From: Bin87 sp965243255 | Lineage (GTDB): Bacteria > Chloroflexota > Dehalococcoidia > Lucifugimonadales > UBA3495 | Direction: 5' to 3' | DNA length: 64,000 bases | NCBI GenBank assembly: GCA_965243255.1 | Contig: CBDEUH010000004.1 | Span: 2,170,001-2,234,000, forward strand | Part shown: positions 43,093 through 52,997 of the stretch, one piece after another | How the letters are laid out: each line of letters starts with the position of its first letter | How positions within the stretch are numbered: position 1 is the stretch's first letter | Position numbers and translations under genes: made by a program | The notes under the pieces: generated by a model | Databases searched by the model: none | The model's input: the letters and a program-made list of their open reading frames with translations, nothing else | Told to the model about the DNA's origin: nothing

Positions 43093-43854
43093 TCAGTTTC
43101 CACCCGATGTCAATATCTCCAGTATCTCGGTGTGTCCCCGCCACGACGCTTCACTGACCGCGGTCCGTCCGTCGGGGTCCGCCAAAAGCGGGTCGGCACC
43201 GGCTCCGACCAATATCCTGACCACGTCGGCGTGTCCCCGCCAAGTTGCCTCAATCAATATTGGCGCGCCATCCGCATCCAACGCGTTCGGGTCAGCGCCA
43301 GCGTCGATCAACAGTTGCACAATGCCTGCGTGGTCCCGCCATACCGCCTCGCGAATCACCGGGTTGCCGTCCGAGTTGCGAGAGTTCGGGTCGGCTCCAG
43401 CCTGCAGCAACGCCCTCACCGCGTCGTTGTTGCCCCTCCAGACCGGGTCGTGCAGGATCGAATCCCCTCCGGCATCCTGTGCGCCGGGAAGCCTGGTGGG
43501 CACGGTTGCCGGCGACTGCGGAGTTTGCTGAGGAACCGCGGCTTGACCTTGACCCGCCTGGCCGTCAATGCTTTGGGAACTCCTTGCGGCTACATCTTGC
43601 AGCCGCGATTCCAGGGCTGCGATGGTGGCCGCAAGGTCAGGCTCGGCCGCCGGCTCCGCTGCGGTCGGTTGCTGGATTCGTGCTTCCAGAGCTGCGATGG
43701 TGGCATCTTTCGCAGCCAAATCCTCGGATCTCGCCGCCTCCGTCAAACGGGCTTCGACCGTGGCGTCCACATCCACTTCCGGCTGAGACTGGCAGCCCGC
43801 CATAACCGCCATCAGCGATATCGCAGCCAAACCAAAGCAAATCTTGATCGTCAT
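43093..43854 (-). CDS. Ankyrin-repeat lipoprotein
   Basis: 253 residues from the ATG at 43854, preceded by GGAGG; the longer frame to 44322 is noise-like upstream. A lipoprotein signal (ICFGLAAISLMAVMAGC) ends in lipobox MAGC. A coiled-coil with Ala-rich heptads (TIAALEARIQ, TIAALESRLQ) is followed by a Gln/Pro linker and four ankyrin repeats with the form DAVRALLQAGADPNSRNSDG and DVVRILVGAGADPLLADPDG. The protein is anchored outside the membrane and probably binds another protein. WRxH/N at the start of each repeat is unusual but regular. Confidence 0.85.
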   Translation of the reverse strand: MTIKICFGLAAISLMAVMAGCQSQPEVDVDATVEARLTEAARSEDLAAKDATIAALEARIQQPTAAEPAAEPDLAATIAALESRLQDVAARSSQSIDGQAGQGQAAVPQQTPQSPATVPTRLPGAQDAGGDSILHDPVWRGNNDAVRALLQAGADPNSRNSDGNPVIREAVWRDHAGIVQLLIDAGADPNALDADGAPILIEATWRGHADVVRILVGAGADPLLADPDGRTAVSEASWRGHTEILEILTSGGN

Positions 43855-44655
43855 GGAAACCTCCAACATAAATTCCGGCGGATGGCAGTAGACGGCCGGT
43901 CCGGCAGCATACGGCACTCGTCGGCGAGGTGTACGAGAGATGACACCTATCGGCGGTCCCAGGTGTTGCTGGGGGTATCGTCTCCTCAAGAACGAACAAC
44001 CGGCGATGCGGATGCACATTGTACACTGCGGCGCCTCGTTGCAGGCAGATTTGGGTCCGATTCCACCCATTGAACCAGCGGGCCGGTGCATTGGCGAGAT
44101 GGGGGGAGGTTCCCGGGCATCGGCGCCAATGATCATTGATGGCCGTGGCACCTTGTAATGGCCGACAATGTCTGGATGGTGGACGCTGGCGGACTCCGGG
44201 TCGGGAAGGCTCCTGCTGGGCGCGTTGGCGCTGGCGACGTCAATGAACGCCAACGGAACCGCCGAGCCCGTCATGACCCCAGTATTCCCTGAGCAACTCG
44301 GCGAGGTGAGTGTGATTGGCATTCTGGGAATGATGGCTGGCTAGGTACACCACGGCGTCAGCCATTCCAACCGGGATGGCGTTATGGGAACGGCGTCCCC
44401 GATTGCCGCGGGCCAGCACGGCGGACCCTTCAGGCGGTAGCCGGTAGCAGAGGACGGGCGTGGCGAAGTCGAGCGGCTTCCGGGGGTTGCCAACCGCCGC
44501 CGGCTGCTATGCAGCAACCAAGGACGTTTTCAATCCGCCCGAGTGTTCGAGGGGAAATGCCTTTCCTTGAACACTTTTCCTTGGTCAATGACACCGGTGG
44601 TCGGCCCGCAAGGTGTTATAAATCCTTCGCCATCCCAAATGAGAGGTGAAGGAGA
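43855..44655. other. Intergenic region between the ankyrin lipoprotein and the MscS gene
   Basis: About 800 bases. Frames of 50-70 codons on both strands look unconvincing. TTATAAAT near 44617-44624 lies about 33 bases before the MscS gene and may be its -10 box. Nothing else supportable. Confidence 0.35.
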
Positions 44656-45819
44656 ATGATCGATGATTTCACGGGTCTGTGGACCTCGTTCGTCCGCTGG
44701 GCGGGCAGCGTCAACGTCGATTGGGTCGAATTGCTGATTGCCGGCATCATCCTGGCCGTGGGGGTGGCCCTTGCCATGCTGTTCAGCAAGGTGCTTTTTC
44801 AACGTTTGCTGCGGTGGTTCATCGTGGGCGGCGCCGAATTCGACGTCAAGACAGTAGCGTCGATACGAGTTCCCTGCACGGCTTTCATTCTGCTGCTGGG
44901 GCTGTACTTGGCGCTGACCTTTCTCTCTCTTCCCGACACAGTTCAGCATGTAGTGGAGAGGGCCAGCGCCGTAATTGCGGTCCTGATCGGCGCTGCGTTA
45001 GTCAACGGAGTTGTATCAGCCGCTCTGCTGTGGCTGGAAATCTACCTGCGAAGGCACAACGCAGACCGGCCGCGCAGCTGGATGTTCCCGCTGGTGCAGC
45101 GGGGGGCGTGGGTGCTGATCGTCGCCGTAACGGTGATGTTAGCGCTGGACATATTGGGAATCAATATCAGCCCGCTGGTGGCCGGCTTAGGGATCACCGG
45201 CCTGGCGGTGGCCCTGGCCCTACAGTCTACGCTTGGCAATTTCTTCGCCGGAACTTACGTCATGTCCGAAGGTGTGGTTGGGGCCGGCGACTACATCGAG
45301 ATGGAGGGCGGGATTGCCGGCTACGTGGTCGACATCAATTGGCACAGCACCCTGCTGCGCACCTGGACGAACAACCTCGTGGCTGTGCCCAACGCCAAGC
45401 TGGCCGAAAATTTGGTCACCAATTACTCCAAGCCGGAAGATCCCCTGGACGTAGTCATCTCCTGCGGCGTCTCCTACGAGAGCGACCTGGTCCGGGTGGA
45501 AATGGTGAGCCTGGAAGTCATGGAACGGCTGCGCGGGGAACACCCCGGGGCCCACCGGGACACCGAACCCTTTTTCCGCTATGAGGCGTTCGGCGACAGC
45601 AACATCAACTTCTACATGGTGATGCGCGCCAATAATCGTTTGGCCGGCTTCGTGATCCGCAGCGAGTTGATCAAACGGTTGCACTCTCGCCTGGCAGCGG
45701 AAGGCATCACCATCAACTACCCTATGCGCAAGCTGCAATTCCCAGAAGGCTTGATTCCTCAAATTGGGACGCAAGCAGAACCGCAAATCCCGGGTGGTCC
45801 ACGAATCGCGGAAGGATAG
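44656..45819 (+). CDS. MscS-family mechanosensitive channel
   Basis: 387 residues with four predicted membrane segments. The pore helix and first beta domain are characteristic: PLVAGLGITGLAVALALQSTLGNFFAG, then GDYIEMEGGIAGYVVDINWHSTLLRTWTNNLVAVPN, then ISCGVSYESDLVRVE and a C-terminal alpha/beta domain. The channel opens on membrane tension to release solutes during hypo-osmotic shock. The start is preceded by GAGAGGTGAAGGAG. The tail after residue 360 is Pro-rich. Confidence 0.93.
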   Translation: MIDDFTGLWTSFVRWAGSVNVDWVELLIAGIILAVGVALAMLFSKVLFQRLLRWFIVGGAEFDVKTVASIRVPCTAFILLLGLYLALTFLSLPDTVQHVVERASAVIAVLIGAALVNGVVSAALLWLEIYLRRHNADRPRSWMFPLVQRGAWVLIVAVTVMLALDILGINISPLVAGLGITGLAVALALQSTLGNFFAGTYVMSEGVVGAGDYIEMEGGIAGYVVDINWHSTLLRTWTNNLVAVPNAKLAENLVTNYSKPEDPLDVVISCGVSYESDLVRVEMVSLEVMERLRGEHPGAHRDTEPFFRYEAFGDSNINFYMVMRANNRLAGFVIRSELIKRLHSRLAAEGITINYPMRKLQFPEGLIPQIGTQAEPQIPGGPRIAEG

Positions 45820-45946
45820 CCGTACGGTCAGGAGGTACGTCAAGTTGGCCGCCCCACCCATCAACCGGGCTCCCACACGGCCTACCGAGTCAGCACCACA
45901 GCGCCATGCCAACGGTCATTTTCCCTGGCCAACGACACTGTTGACA

Positions 45947-48550
45947 TTAGGGCTCGGTCAAGGCGTACACCCAGCCGCCGGCACCGGCTGCCAAGACGAT
46001 GCCGGCTTCCGGCCACGGCAACATGGATGTAAGGAACGGAGCAGGGTAGAACCAGATTGTTTCGCCGGTGGCGGCGCTGAACGCCGTAACTTGGCCATTC
46101 TCGCTGGAGCTGGCCGGATGTTCGTAGCCGAACGCGTCGAATGAGTGGGCGTATAACACGCCTTCATGCGCTACGGAGGGGGATATTGGGTTGCCCTTGG
46201 TTCGGGCGCTCCAGATTAGGTTCCCAGTGGCGGCGTCCAGGGCGTGCAGATAGCCACTGAGTGGCAGGACGTCCAACTCCGACTGAGGCTTGGTTCCCCG
46301 AACCGACTTCAGGCCGTCCTCCGCCGTCACGAAAACAGCGCCGTCCTGATGGGCGAGGAATTGACAGGCTCCATCCACTATGAGACGCCATACCAGATTG
46401 CCGGTTTTGGCGTCCAGAGCGTGGACTTCGCTGTAGCGCTCGTCCGTGGTTTCGCCGAAGTCTCCCCTGACGAATCCGAGATACACCATGCCGTCAGCAA
46501 CCAATGGAGGCTCAGTGGAAGGCGCGAAGTTCCAGGCAAACTCGTCACCGGCACGCTCCCACACGAGGACAGGGTCATAGGTCCAGCGCAATGCTCCGGT
46601 GGCGGCATCCAGGGCAAAGGCGCCGTCCGACGAGCTGACGTACAGGGTGTCGTCAATCACGACGGGAAGGGACAAGACGCTGCTCTGGGGTAGATATTGC
46701 CAAAGCAGAGCTCCGGTGTTCTCGTCCACCGCGTAGACGTGGCGGTATTCGGATCCGTAGGGATACACAACGCCGTCGTGAACTAAGGCTTCCGGCCCTC
46801 TGGTTCCGACGCTATGGAAGCTCCAAAGTTTTTCACCCGTGTCCGAGCGCAGGGCAAGCAGTGTTTCCTTCAATCCCACGTAGGCTGAGTCCTGCGCGGC
46901 GGAGATCACGGCGGTGTAGTGGCGACGCCCATCCTCGTTTACGTAAGTCCAAAGAGTCGCGCCGTCCGCAGCATCCAAAGCACGCGCCGACTCGTTGGGC
47001 AGCGCCAGGTACGCAACGCCGTCGGTGATCAGCTCCACCAGATGATGGCTTTCGGCCTCGCCAGTGGGAAAACGTGACAGCTCTTCCCCGGTGGCGGCCC
47101 GGAATGAGTAGACATGACGGTCGTGGGACCAGGCATAGACGACGCCGTCCTGCACTTCGCTGAGTACGAGTGTCGCGCTGGCGACCTGACGCATCCACGC
47201 GACTTCGGCATCGGGAGGGGCGAGGGCCGGCAAGGGGGCGGTCTGCGGTCCGGAGAGCGCGTACACTGACCCCCGCCAGGATCTATGGTAGTTCGTAGCA
47301 CCGACATAGATTATTCCCTGGTCGGAAATGGCCGGAGCCGATACCACGGCGTCGGTTTGATGCTGCCACAATACCTGGCCGGTAGCCGCATCCAGAGCAT
47401 GGAGGCAGCATAAACCGGAACGGTAGTACACGACCCCGTCGATGATGGTAGGCGCCCGCGGGGGTACAAATTCTTCGTTCTCCGCCGCCACCTGATGTCG
47501 CCAAAGGGGGCCTCCGGTCATGGCGTCATAGGCGCTGAGGTGTCCGGACAGATCAGAGACATAGGCGACGCCTGCTGCGACGGAAACCGAGGCGACTACC
47601 CGGGCATTGGATTCGGAGGTCCAGAGTACATCGCCGGTAACTGGATCAAGGGCGTGGATTACGGTTCCCCGTTGGGGTTGGTCAGGGAAGGGAGGTAGGC
47701 CGTACAGACGGCCGTCGGCCAGGGTGAGGTTTTGGAAGAACCGCCCGGTATCGACGCGTTGGAGTTCCTGGCCAGTTAGCGCGTCCAGCTTCACAAGGCG
47801 CGGGCCGACGCTCAGATAAACGACGCCTTCGCCCACTTCCGGAGAGCTCGCCTCACCTTCCGGCAGGTAGGTCCAGATCCTCTCCCCCGTGGACGCCTCC
47901 AGAGCAAGCAGGCGATTTTGCTCCGTGAAAACGTAGACGACACCATTGTCTATCGCCATATGGACCACGTCGTGCTGGGTGGGGTGGGCCCACTGGAATG
48001 TTCCGGTTTGGGCATCCAGGGCATAAACCTGGCGGTTAGGCGGGCCGAAGTAGACAGCGCCGTCGGCTACCAGAGGCGTTCCCCAGAATATTTCTGGGGT
48101 TTCAAAGCTCCAGAGAGTCTCTCCCGTCCACGAGTCCAGCGCGTTCATCCGGTTTTCCGTGCCGGCGTACACGGTTTCATCCACCACCGCCGGAGTAATG
48201 AAGCCGGCCAACTCTGTCTCCAATTCCCAGAGCTTTTCCTGGGCATCATCCGTTATCGCCGGCCGCGTTGGAACGGGCCTCGGTGTCAGCGTCGGTGTAA
48301 GCGTGGACGTCGGAAGCCTCGCTTCAGCCGGCGCAGGAGCGTTGGCCGGAAACGTGGGTTGGGGACCCAGGGTGGGGGTAGGGCCTGTAGCCACCAGGGG
48401 CATCGGGGGCGCGGTCTTGGGCAACGATTCCGATGCCGCAGGGAGCGATGAGTCACGTCTTTCCATGCAGGCGAAAAGGCTGGAAAAGGCCAGGAATAGA
48501 ACCACCGCAAATGCTGAAATCCGGTAGGACTGCTTCATTCGTTTAGCCAT
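45947..48550 (-). CDS. PQQ-type beta-propeller lipoprotein
   Basis: 867 residues. Signal peptide and lipobox are clear (FAVVLFLAFSSLFAC), followed by a Pro/Thr-rich stalk (about 40-95) and then two or more eight-bladed propeller lengths made of repeats such as VYFGPPNRQVYALDAQTGTF, VYVFTEQNRLLALEASTGE and LYVSSSDGAFALDAATG, the PQQ/BamB pattern. No catalytic residues of a quinoprotein dehydrogenase are visible, so a scaffold or binding role outside the membrane is likelier. The start may be 48550 or the ATG at 48538. Confidence 0.85.
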   Translation of the reverse strand: MAKRMKQSYRISAFAVVLFLAFSSLFACMERRDSSLPAASESLPKTAPPMPLVATGPTPTLGPQPTFPANAPAPAEARLPTSTLTPTLTPRPVPTRPAITDDAQEKLWELETELAGFITPAVVDETVYAGTENRMNALDSWTGETLWSFETPEIFWGTPLVADGAVYFGPPNRQVYALDAQTGTFQWAHPTQHDVVHMAIDNGVVYVFTEQNRLLALEASTGERIWTYLPEGEASSPEVGEGVVYLSVGPRLVKLDALTGQELQRVDTGRFFQNLTLADGRLYGLPPFPDQPQRGTVIHALDPVTGDVLWTSESNARVVASVSVAAGVAYVSDLSGHLSAYDAMTGGPLWRHQVAAENEEFVPPRAPTIIDGVVYYRSGLCCLHALDAATGQVLWQHQTDAVVSAPAISDQGIIYVGATNYHRSWRGSVYALSGPQTAPLPALAPPDAEVAWMRQVASATLVLSEVQDGVVYAWSHDRHVYSFRAATGEELSRFPTGEAESHHLVELITDGVAYLALPNESARALDAADGATLWTYVNEDGRRHYTAVISAAQDSAYVGLKETLLALRSDTGEKLWSFHSVGTRGPEALVHDGVVYPYGSEYRHVYAVDENTGALLWQYLPQSSVLSLPVVIDDTLYVSSSDGAFALDAATGALRWTYDPVLVWERAGDEFAWNFAPSTEPPLVADGMVYLGFVRGDFGETTDERYSEVHALDAKTGNLVWRLIVDGACQFLAHQDGAVFVTAEDGLKSVRGTKPQSELDVLPLSGYLHALDAATGNLIWSARTKGNPISPSVAHEGVLYAHSFDAFGYEHPASSSENGQVTAFSAATGETIWFYPAPFLTSMLPWPEAGIVLAAGAGGWVYALTEP

Positions 48551-48831
48551 GGGAATTGGAAATCCTATACCTAGAGTAACGAGCGGTAACGACTGAGATG
48601 AGCCGGCATTATACCGTTGTCGAATTGGTTGGCAACAGCTGCAAGAACCAAATCAGCCACCTCCGAAGGTGTCCCTTGCAGCTGCGGTTTGGTGCGCGGT
48701 TGACGAAAGCGACCGCCCCGGCCAGCCATGGGCGATCTCAGGCGACCTTTGCGGCTGACAAATTTGTGCGACATTTCGCCGCTATCGTGAACAGTATCCC
48801 AAATGGATGCTTCACCAAAGGAGGTGGAATG

Positions 48832-50208
48832 ATGATACGCAACAAGCTGACGAAGCTGTTCCTGGTTGGGGCTGTCCTGGTGGCTATGCTCTCTGCGGTC
48901 ATAGTCGCCGGCTGCGCCAACAACGCCGAACCCGGAGAGGGCCGGGAACAGGCCGCTGCCGTGGTTGGGCAGGGAGGCCCCGGAGGGGAAATCTCCGGTG
49001 AACACGGTTCCGGCGGCGAATCGGGCGCCGGGGGCAGCGAAGAAGCCAGCGGCGCAACCCTGGCCCCGAACGCTACCTTTGACGCGGTCCGCTCCGGCGC
49101 CCGCCTCATCCTGAACTACGATGCAGCCAACAACGCTTTCCAGGGTACTGTGGAGAACACCACCGCCAATACCTTGGGACAGGTCAGGATAGAAGTTCAT
49201 CTGTCCAGCGGCACGGAACTCGGACCCACCACCCCGGTGGACCTGGCGCCAGGCCAGGTGATGTCGGTCAACCTGCCCTCGACGGCAGCGTCCTTCACCG
49301 GATGGATTGCCCACGCCGAGGTCGGCAGTGGCGGCGAGGTCAGTCAGTCTGGCGGCGAAAGCGGGCCGGATGGCCCCGAAGGGCAGGAGAGCGGTGGAGC
49401 AGGCAGTGAGGCCGCCAGGGAAGCGGCCATGTCCAGCCCCATCATCCCCCTGGACCAGACGTGGAACGGAGTTCTCGGTGGACTGACCGTTTCCGCCTGG
49501 TACGAGGCAACCACCCAGACCGTCCACTCAACCGTGCAAAACTCCCTCGCGCAGACCCAATGCTACGTGCAGGCCGAGCCGCACCTGAAATCGGGCAACA
49601 ACACCGTTGGAGAACTGGGCCCCGACCGGCTGGGCGATTTGAACCCCGGGCAGCAGGCAACCTCCAGCGTCTCCGTCTCCAGTGAACCGAATCTCGCGGG
49701 AGTTTCCTTCGACGGCTACGTCGTTCACCTGGAAGTGTTCGACTGCGCCGGCCCCGGCCCCGTGCCGCACACGGGAGGAGAAGGCGGCAGCGAGGGGGCT
49801 GGTGGTGAAGGACATGGCCCCGGCGGTGAAGGCGGCAGTGAGGAAGGCAGCCGCGCAACGCTGGCCCCGGATGCCACCTTCGACCAGGTTCGCGCCGGCG
49901 CCCGCCTCATCCTGAACTACGACGCAGCCAGCAACGCCTTCATCGGCTCCGTGGAGAACACCACCGGCGGCGTTCTGACCAACGTCAGGATCGAAGTGCA
50001 CCTGTCCAACGGCACGGAACTCGGCCCAACGACTCCTGTGGAGCTGGCCCCGGGCCAGGTGCTGTCGGTCAATCTACCGGCGACGCAGGCATCGTTCACC
50101 GGATGGATTGCTCACGCCGAAGTTGGCGGCGGCGGTGAAAGCGGCGGCGAACACGGCTCCGGCAGCGGCGAGCATGGCCAGCACGGTGAGGGCGCTGGAG
50201 GCGGCTAG
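48832..50208 (+). CDS. Lipoprotein with three FxLYD-like domains and Gly/Glu-rich linkers
   Basis: 458 residues. AGGAGG at 48819-48824 lies seven bases before the ATG at 48832 (ATG at 48829 also possible). Lipobox SAVIVAGC follows a standard signal. Domains 1 and 3 are near-identical (RSGARLILNYDAANNAFQG and RAGARLILNYDAASNAFIG; both with ELGPTTPV and PGQV and SFTGWIAHAEVG); domain 2 is a diverged version with two Cys. Linkers are rich in Gly, Ser, Glu and His, suggesting a flexible, perhaps metal-binding surface protein. It is followed by a response regulator and histidine kinase gene, which may sense the same stress. Confidence 0.7.
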   Translation: MIRNKLTKLFLVGAVLVAMLSAVIVAGCANNAEPGEGREQAAAVVGQGGPGGEISGEHGSGGESGAGGSEEASGATLAPNATFDAVRSGARLILNYDAANNAFQGTVENTTANTLGQVRIEVHLSSGTELGPTTPVDLAPGQVMSVNLPSTAASFTGWIAHAEVGSGGEVSQSGGESGPDGPEGQESGGAGSEAAREAAMSSPIIPLDQTWNGVLGGLTVSAWYEATTQTVHSTVQNSLAQTQCYVQAEPHLKSGNNTVGELGPDRLGDLNPGQQATSSVSVSSEPNLAGVSFDGYVVHLEVFDCAGPGPVPHTGGEGGSEGAGGEGHGPGGEGGSEEGSRATLAPDATFDQVRAGARLILNYDAASNAFIGSVENTTGGVLTNVRIEVHLSNGTELGPTTPVELAPGQVLSVNLPATQASFTGWIAHAEVGGGGESGGEHGSGSGEHGQHGEGAGGG

Positions 50209-50341
50209 CCCAAAGTCAGAGTCATCCAAGAGCGAGTCATGGATCCTCAAGGGATATAATCTGAACGCAAACGGATCCCGTAGACGGACGCGGTGTCTCT
50301 CGCGGGCGCCGCGTCCGAAAGAGCCGTATGGGGACTGCAAA

Positions 50342-51019
50342 ATGAGCGGTAGCGTGCTAATTATTGAAGATGACACCAGGATCGCCAACTGGGTCAAGGT
50401 GTACTTCGAGCGCGCCGGATTCTCCGCCGAGGTTGCCCACGACGGCGAATCCGGCCTGTCCCTGGCCCGCGACCTGGCTCCCGACCTGATTATCCTGGAC
50501 CTCATGCTCCCTCGTCTCGATGGGGTGGAGCTATGTCGAATCCTGCGCCGTGAGTCGGACGTTCCAATAATCATGCTGACGGCCAGGGAAGCCATCCCGG
50601 AGCGAATCATTGGACTGGATAGCGGAGCCGACGACTACATCGTCAAGCCCTTCGACCCCGACGAAGTCATCGCCCGCGCCGAGGCCGTGCTGCGTCGCGT
50701 CCAGGGTAAAGTCCAGCAGGTTCTCACCGCCGGCAACATCATCCTGAACGAAACCAGCGGCATCGTCACCGTCGATGAACAACCCGTATCCCTCAGCCGG
50801 GCGCAGACCGCTCTCCTGTCAACCTTCATGCGCCATCCCAACCAGGTGCTCTCCCGCGACCAGTTGATTTCGCTGACCTTCAACAAGGACTTCGACGCCT
50901 TCGACCGCGCCATCGACAGCCACATCGCCCGCCTGCGCAGGCAAATCAACCGGGATGGCAAACAGCCCATCCATACCGTCTATGGCGCCGGCTACCGCTT
51001 CGTGCCGGAGGAGAAGTAA
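50342..51019 (+). CDS. OmpR-family response regulator
   Basis: 225 residues from the ATG at 50342; a longer frame upstream lies inside the lipoprotein gene. Receiver domain: acidic pair EDD (10-11), phospho-acceptor Asp53 in IILDLMLPR, Thr in MLTARE, and Lys in YIVKPFDPDE. The C-terminal winged helix has LSRAQTALLSTFMRHPNQVLSRDQL and RRQINRDGKQPIHTVYGAGYRF, the usual DNA-binding hairpin. Its stop overlaps the kinase start (TAATG), so the two are coupled. Targets unknown; the adjacent lipoprotein gene is a candidate. Confidence 0.93.
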   Translation: MSGSVLIIEDDTRIANWVKVYFERAGFSAEVAHDGESGLSLARDLAPDLIILDLMLPRLDGVELCRILRRESDVPIIMLTAREAIPERIIGLDSGADDYIVKPFDPDEVIARAEAVLRRVQGKVQQVLTAGNIILNETSGIVTVDEQPVSLSRAQTALLSTFMRHPNQVLSRDQLISLTFNKDFDAFDRAIDSHIARLRRQINRDGKQPIHTVYGAGYRFVPEEK

Positions 51020-52419
51020 TGTCGCTGCGCTGGCGAATCATGGCGGCCACCGTCATCGTCGTCGTGCTCACCGTCCTGGCCAGCGTTGGCGTGGGCTATT
51101 ACGCGACACAGTCCCGCCTGGGCATCTTCGTAGCTCAAATCGGCGATGACGAAGCTGTCAAGTTGGCCCAACGTCTCAGCCGGGAGTACACCGCCGCCGG
51201 TGGGTGGGCAACCGTGGAGACTGCACTGTCCGAGGCTGGATATAGCTACAGTGGAGCTCCGCAAAGAGAGCGGGCCGAAGGTGGTGAGGAAACCCACACC
51301 GAGCTCTTCCACCAGGACCCGGTGCGAATCATCGTCGTTGACGCCGACGAGCGCGTGGTGAAAGACAATCTGTCCGAGCTGCGGCCCGGACTCTTCGTAA
51401 CTGGCCTCACCGGGCATCGCGCGCCGGTGTTCGACCTAACCGCCAACCGTCCCGTCGGCCACGTCTATGTTGACGTGAACCAGGAGCTCCTGTCCAACGA
51501 GTCCCACGGGTTTCTCAATACGCTCCTGTACATCACCCTGATTGGCGGAGCACTGACTATCGGCGTCGCGATCCTGCTGGCCGCCTGGCTTTCCAAGCGT
51601 ATCACCGCGCCGGTGGCCGCCTTGACGGAAGCGACCCAGGCCATCGCCCAGGGAGATACCACCCGGCTGCCGGTTACGTCTTCGGACGAATTGGGCCGCA
51701 TGAGCGCGGCTTTCAACCAGATGACTGGCGCCCTAGAAACTCAGCGCGAACTCCGCCGGCGGCTGATTAACGACGTTTCCCATGAGCTGAACACGCCGCT
51801 CAGCGTCATCCTGCTGGAGGCAAGAGGACTGGGCGACGGACTTCAGACCCATGCCGACGCCTCAGCTCATATTATTCAGGAAGTGGACCGGCTCCGTGGC
51901 CTGGTAACCGACCTGGACTGGCTTGCGGAAACGGACCACGGCGAGTTGCGGCTCAGCCTGGAAGCAGCTTCGGTTAACGACCTGCTCATAGCAGAGACGG
52001 AACGCTGGCAGCCGCAAGCCCAGGCTCGGCGGGTCAAACTGTCCCTGGACGCGCCCGCCGACCTCCCTAACATCACCCTGGACCGGATGCGCATCAGCCA
52101 AGCGCTGGGCAACCTGGTGAGCAATGCCCTTCACTCCACCGAGGCCAGCGGGAGTATCGCAATCCGGGCCGGGTTGCAAGAAGATGAGGCACTGGTTATC
52201 TCAATCGCCGATGACGGCATTGGCATTGACGTTGCAGACCTTCCCCACCTATTCGATCGCTTCTACCGTACCGACCAGTCTCGCATCCGCGGCATAGCCG
52301 GCACCGGCCTGGGGCTGGCCATCACCAGGTCCATAGTCGAAGCGCATGGCGGCACGATTGCCGTGGCCAGCGACGGACCGGGACAAGGCGCCACCGTTAC
52401 GATTCGCCTTCCGTTGTAA
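51019..52419 (+). CDS. Membrane sensor histidine kinase with HAMP domain
   Basis: 466 residues. TM1 (about 8-28) and TM2 (LIGGALTIGVAILLAAWL, about 174-192) flank a 140-residue extracytoplasmic sensor. HAMP follows (ITAPVAALTEATQAIAQGDTTRLPV). H box: RRLINDVSHELNTPLSVI near residue 254; N box ALGNLVSNALHSTEAS; G1 ADDGIGIDV; F LFDRFYRT; G2 GTGLGLAITRSIV. It should phosphorylate the adjacent regulator. Its stop codon is at the end of a solo TnpB right end (52411-52440), so the last codons may be affected by that insertion. Confidence 0.92.
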   Translation: MSLRWRIMAATVIVVVLTVLASVGVGYYATQSRLGIFVAQIGDDEAVKLAQRLSREYTAAGGWATVETALSEAGYSYSGAPQRERAEGGEETHTELFHQDPVRIIVVDADERVVKDNLSELRPGLFVTGLTGHRAPVFDLTANRPVGHVYVDVNQELLSNESHGFLNTLLYITLIGGALTIGVAILLAAWLSKRITAPVAALTEATQAIAQGDTTRLPVTSSDELGRMSAAFNQMTGALETQRELRRRLINDVSHELNTPLSVILLEARGLGDGLQTHADASAHIIQEVDRLRGLVTDLDWLAETDHGELRLSLEAASVNDLLIAETERWQPQAQARRVKLSLDAPADLPNITLDRMRISQALGNLVSNALHSTEASGSIAIRAGLQEDEALVISIADDGIGIDVADLPHLFDRFYRTDQSRIRGIAGTGLGLAITRSIVEAHGGTIAVASDGPGQGATVTIRLPL

Positions 52420-52835
52420 AAGTGGTTGATTTTGGTTACTAAACTGCAATCAGCCATTCCTGAAAGGCGCGGTGTGAGCCGAGCCGCCGCCCCAACTGTG
52501 CAAGGCGACTCCGCTGGGGACTCTCACCCCAGAACACCGAACTGGTCCCGACTCAGGCCGCCGCATGGGTAGCCTGAACCGGATTCGGTCGGCGTTTCCG
52601 CTTCCCCAGCCGATGCTGCGCTGCAAGCGCCGGTCTCGGCTGCCCCGCAACCGCGCCCCAGTACTTCCGCACCTGTTTCACTCGCTTCTCTTCAGGCACG
52701 ACGAAGGCGACGTGAACGTCATCGCCGACGGAAGCAATCCGCCGGCGTGGGATGCGCTGGGAACAGCCGAGTAAGCGTCGGGCCAGCACCATGGCCGCGG
52801 CCTGGTGTATGCTGAGCCGGGGCCCATACGCCCCG
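52420..52835 (-). mobile_element. Truncated copy of the TnpB-element 3' end
   Basis: The minus strand encodes LSIHQAAAMVLARRLLGCSQ and continues through NPVQAT, matching the last 85 residues of the TnpB at 41126-42724, then repeats its downstream region. Upstream the match stops near 52835. Identity continues to 52411 inside the kinase gene's last codons (CCGTTGTAA). This is a relic: 5' deleted, right end kept. Bases 52836-52997 hold nothing supportable. Confidence 0.8.
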
Positions 52836-52997
52836 CTAGATGCCCGGGCATAAATACGCGAGAGGGCGGGATAGGGGATGGGCTACGGCCATCTGCGGGT
52901 TGTCCGAGAACAGGCCCACAGCGCGGTCACAGCCAGGCAGGCTGATATCAGCATGGCTACCGATATTTTGAACCGTCCCATAGACGCGTCCCGCTAC

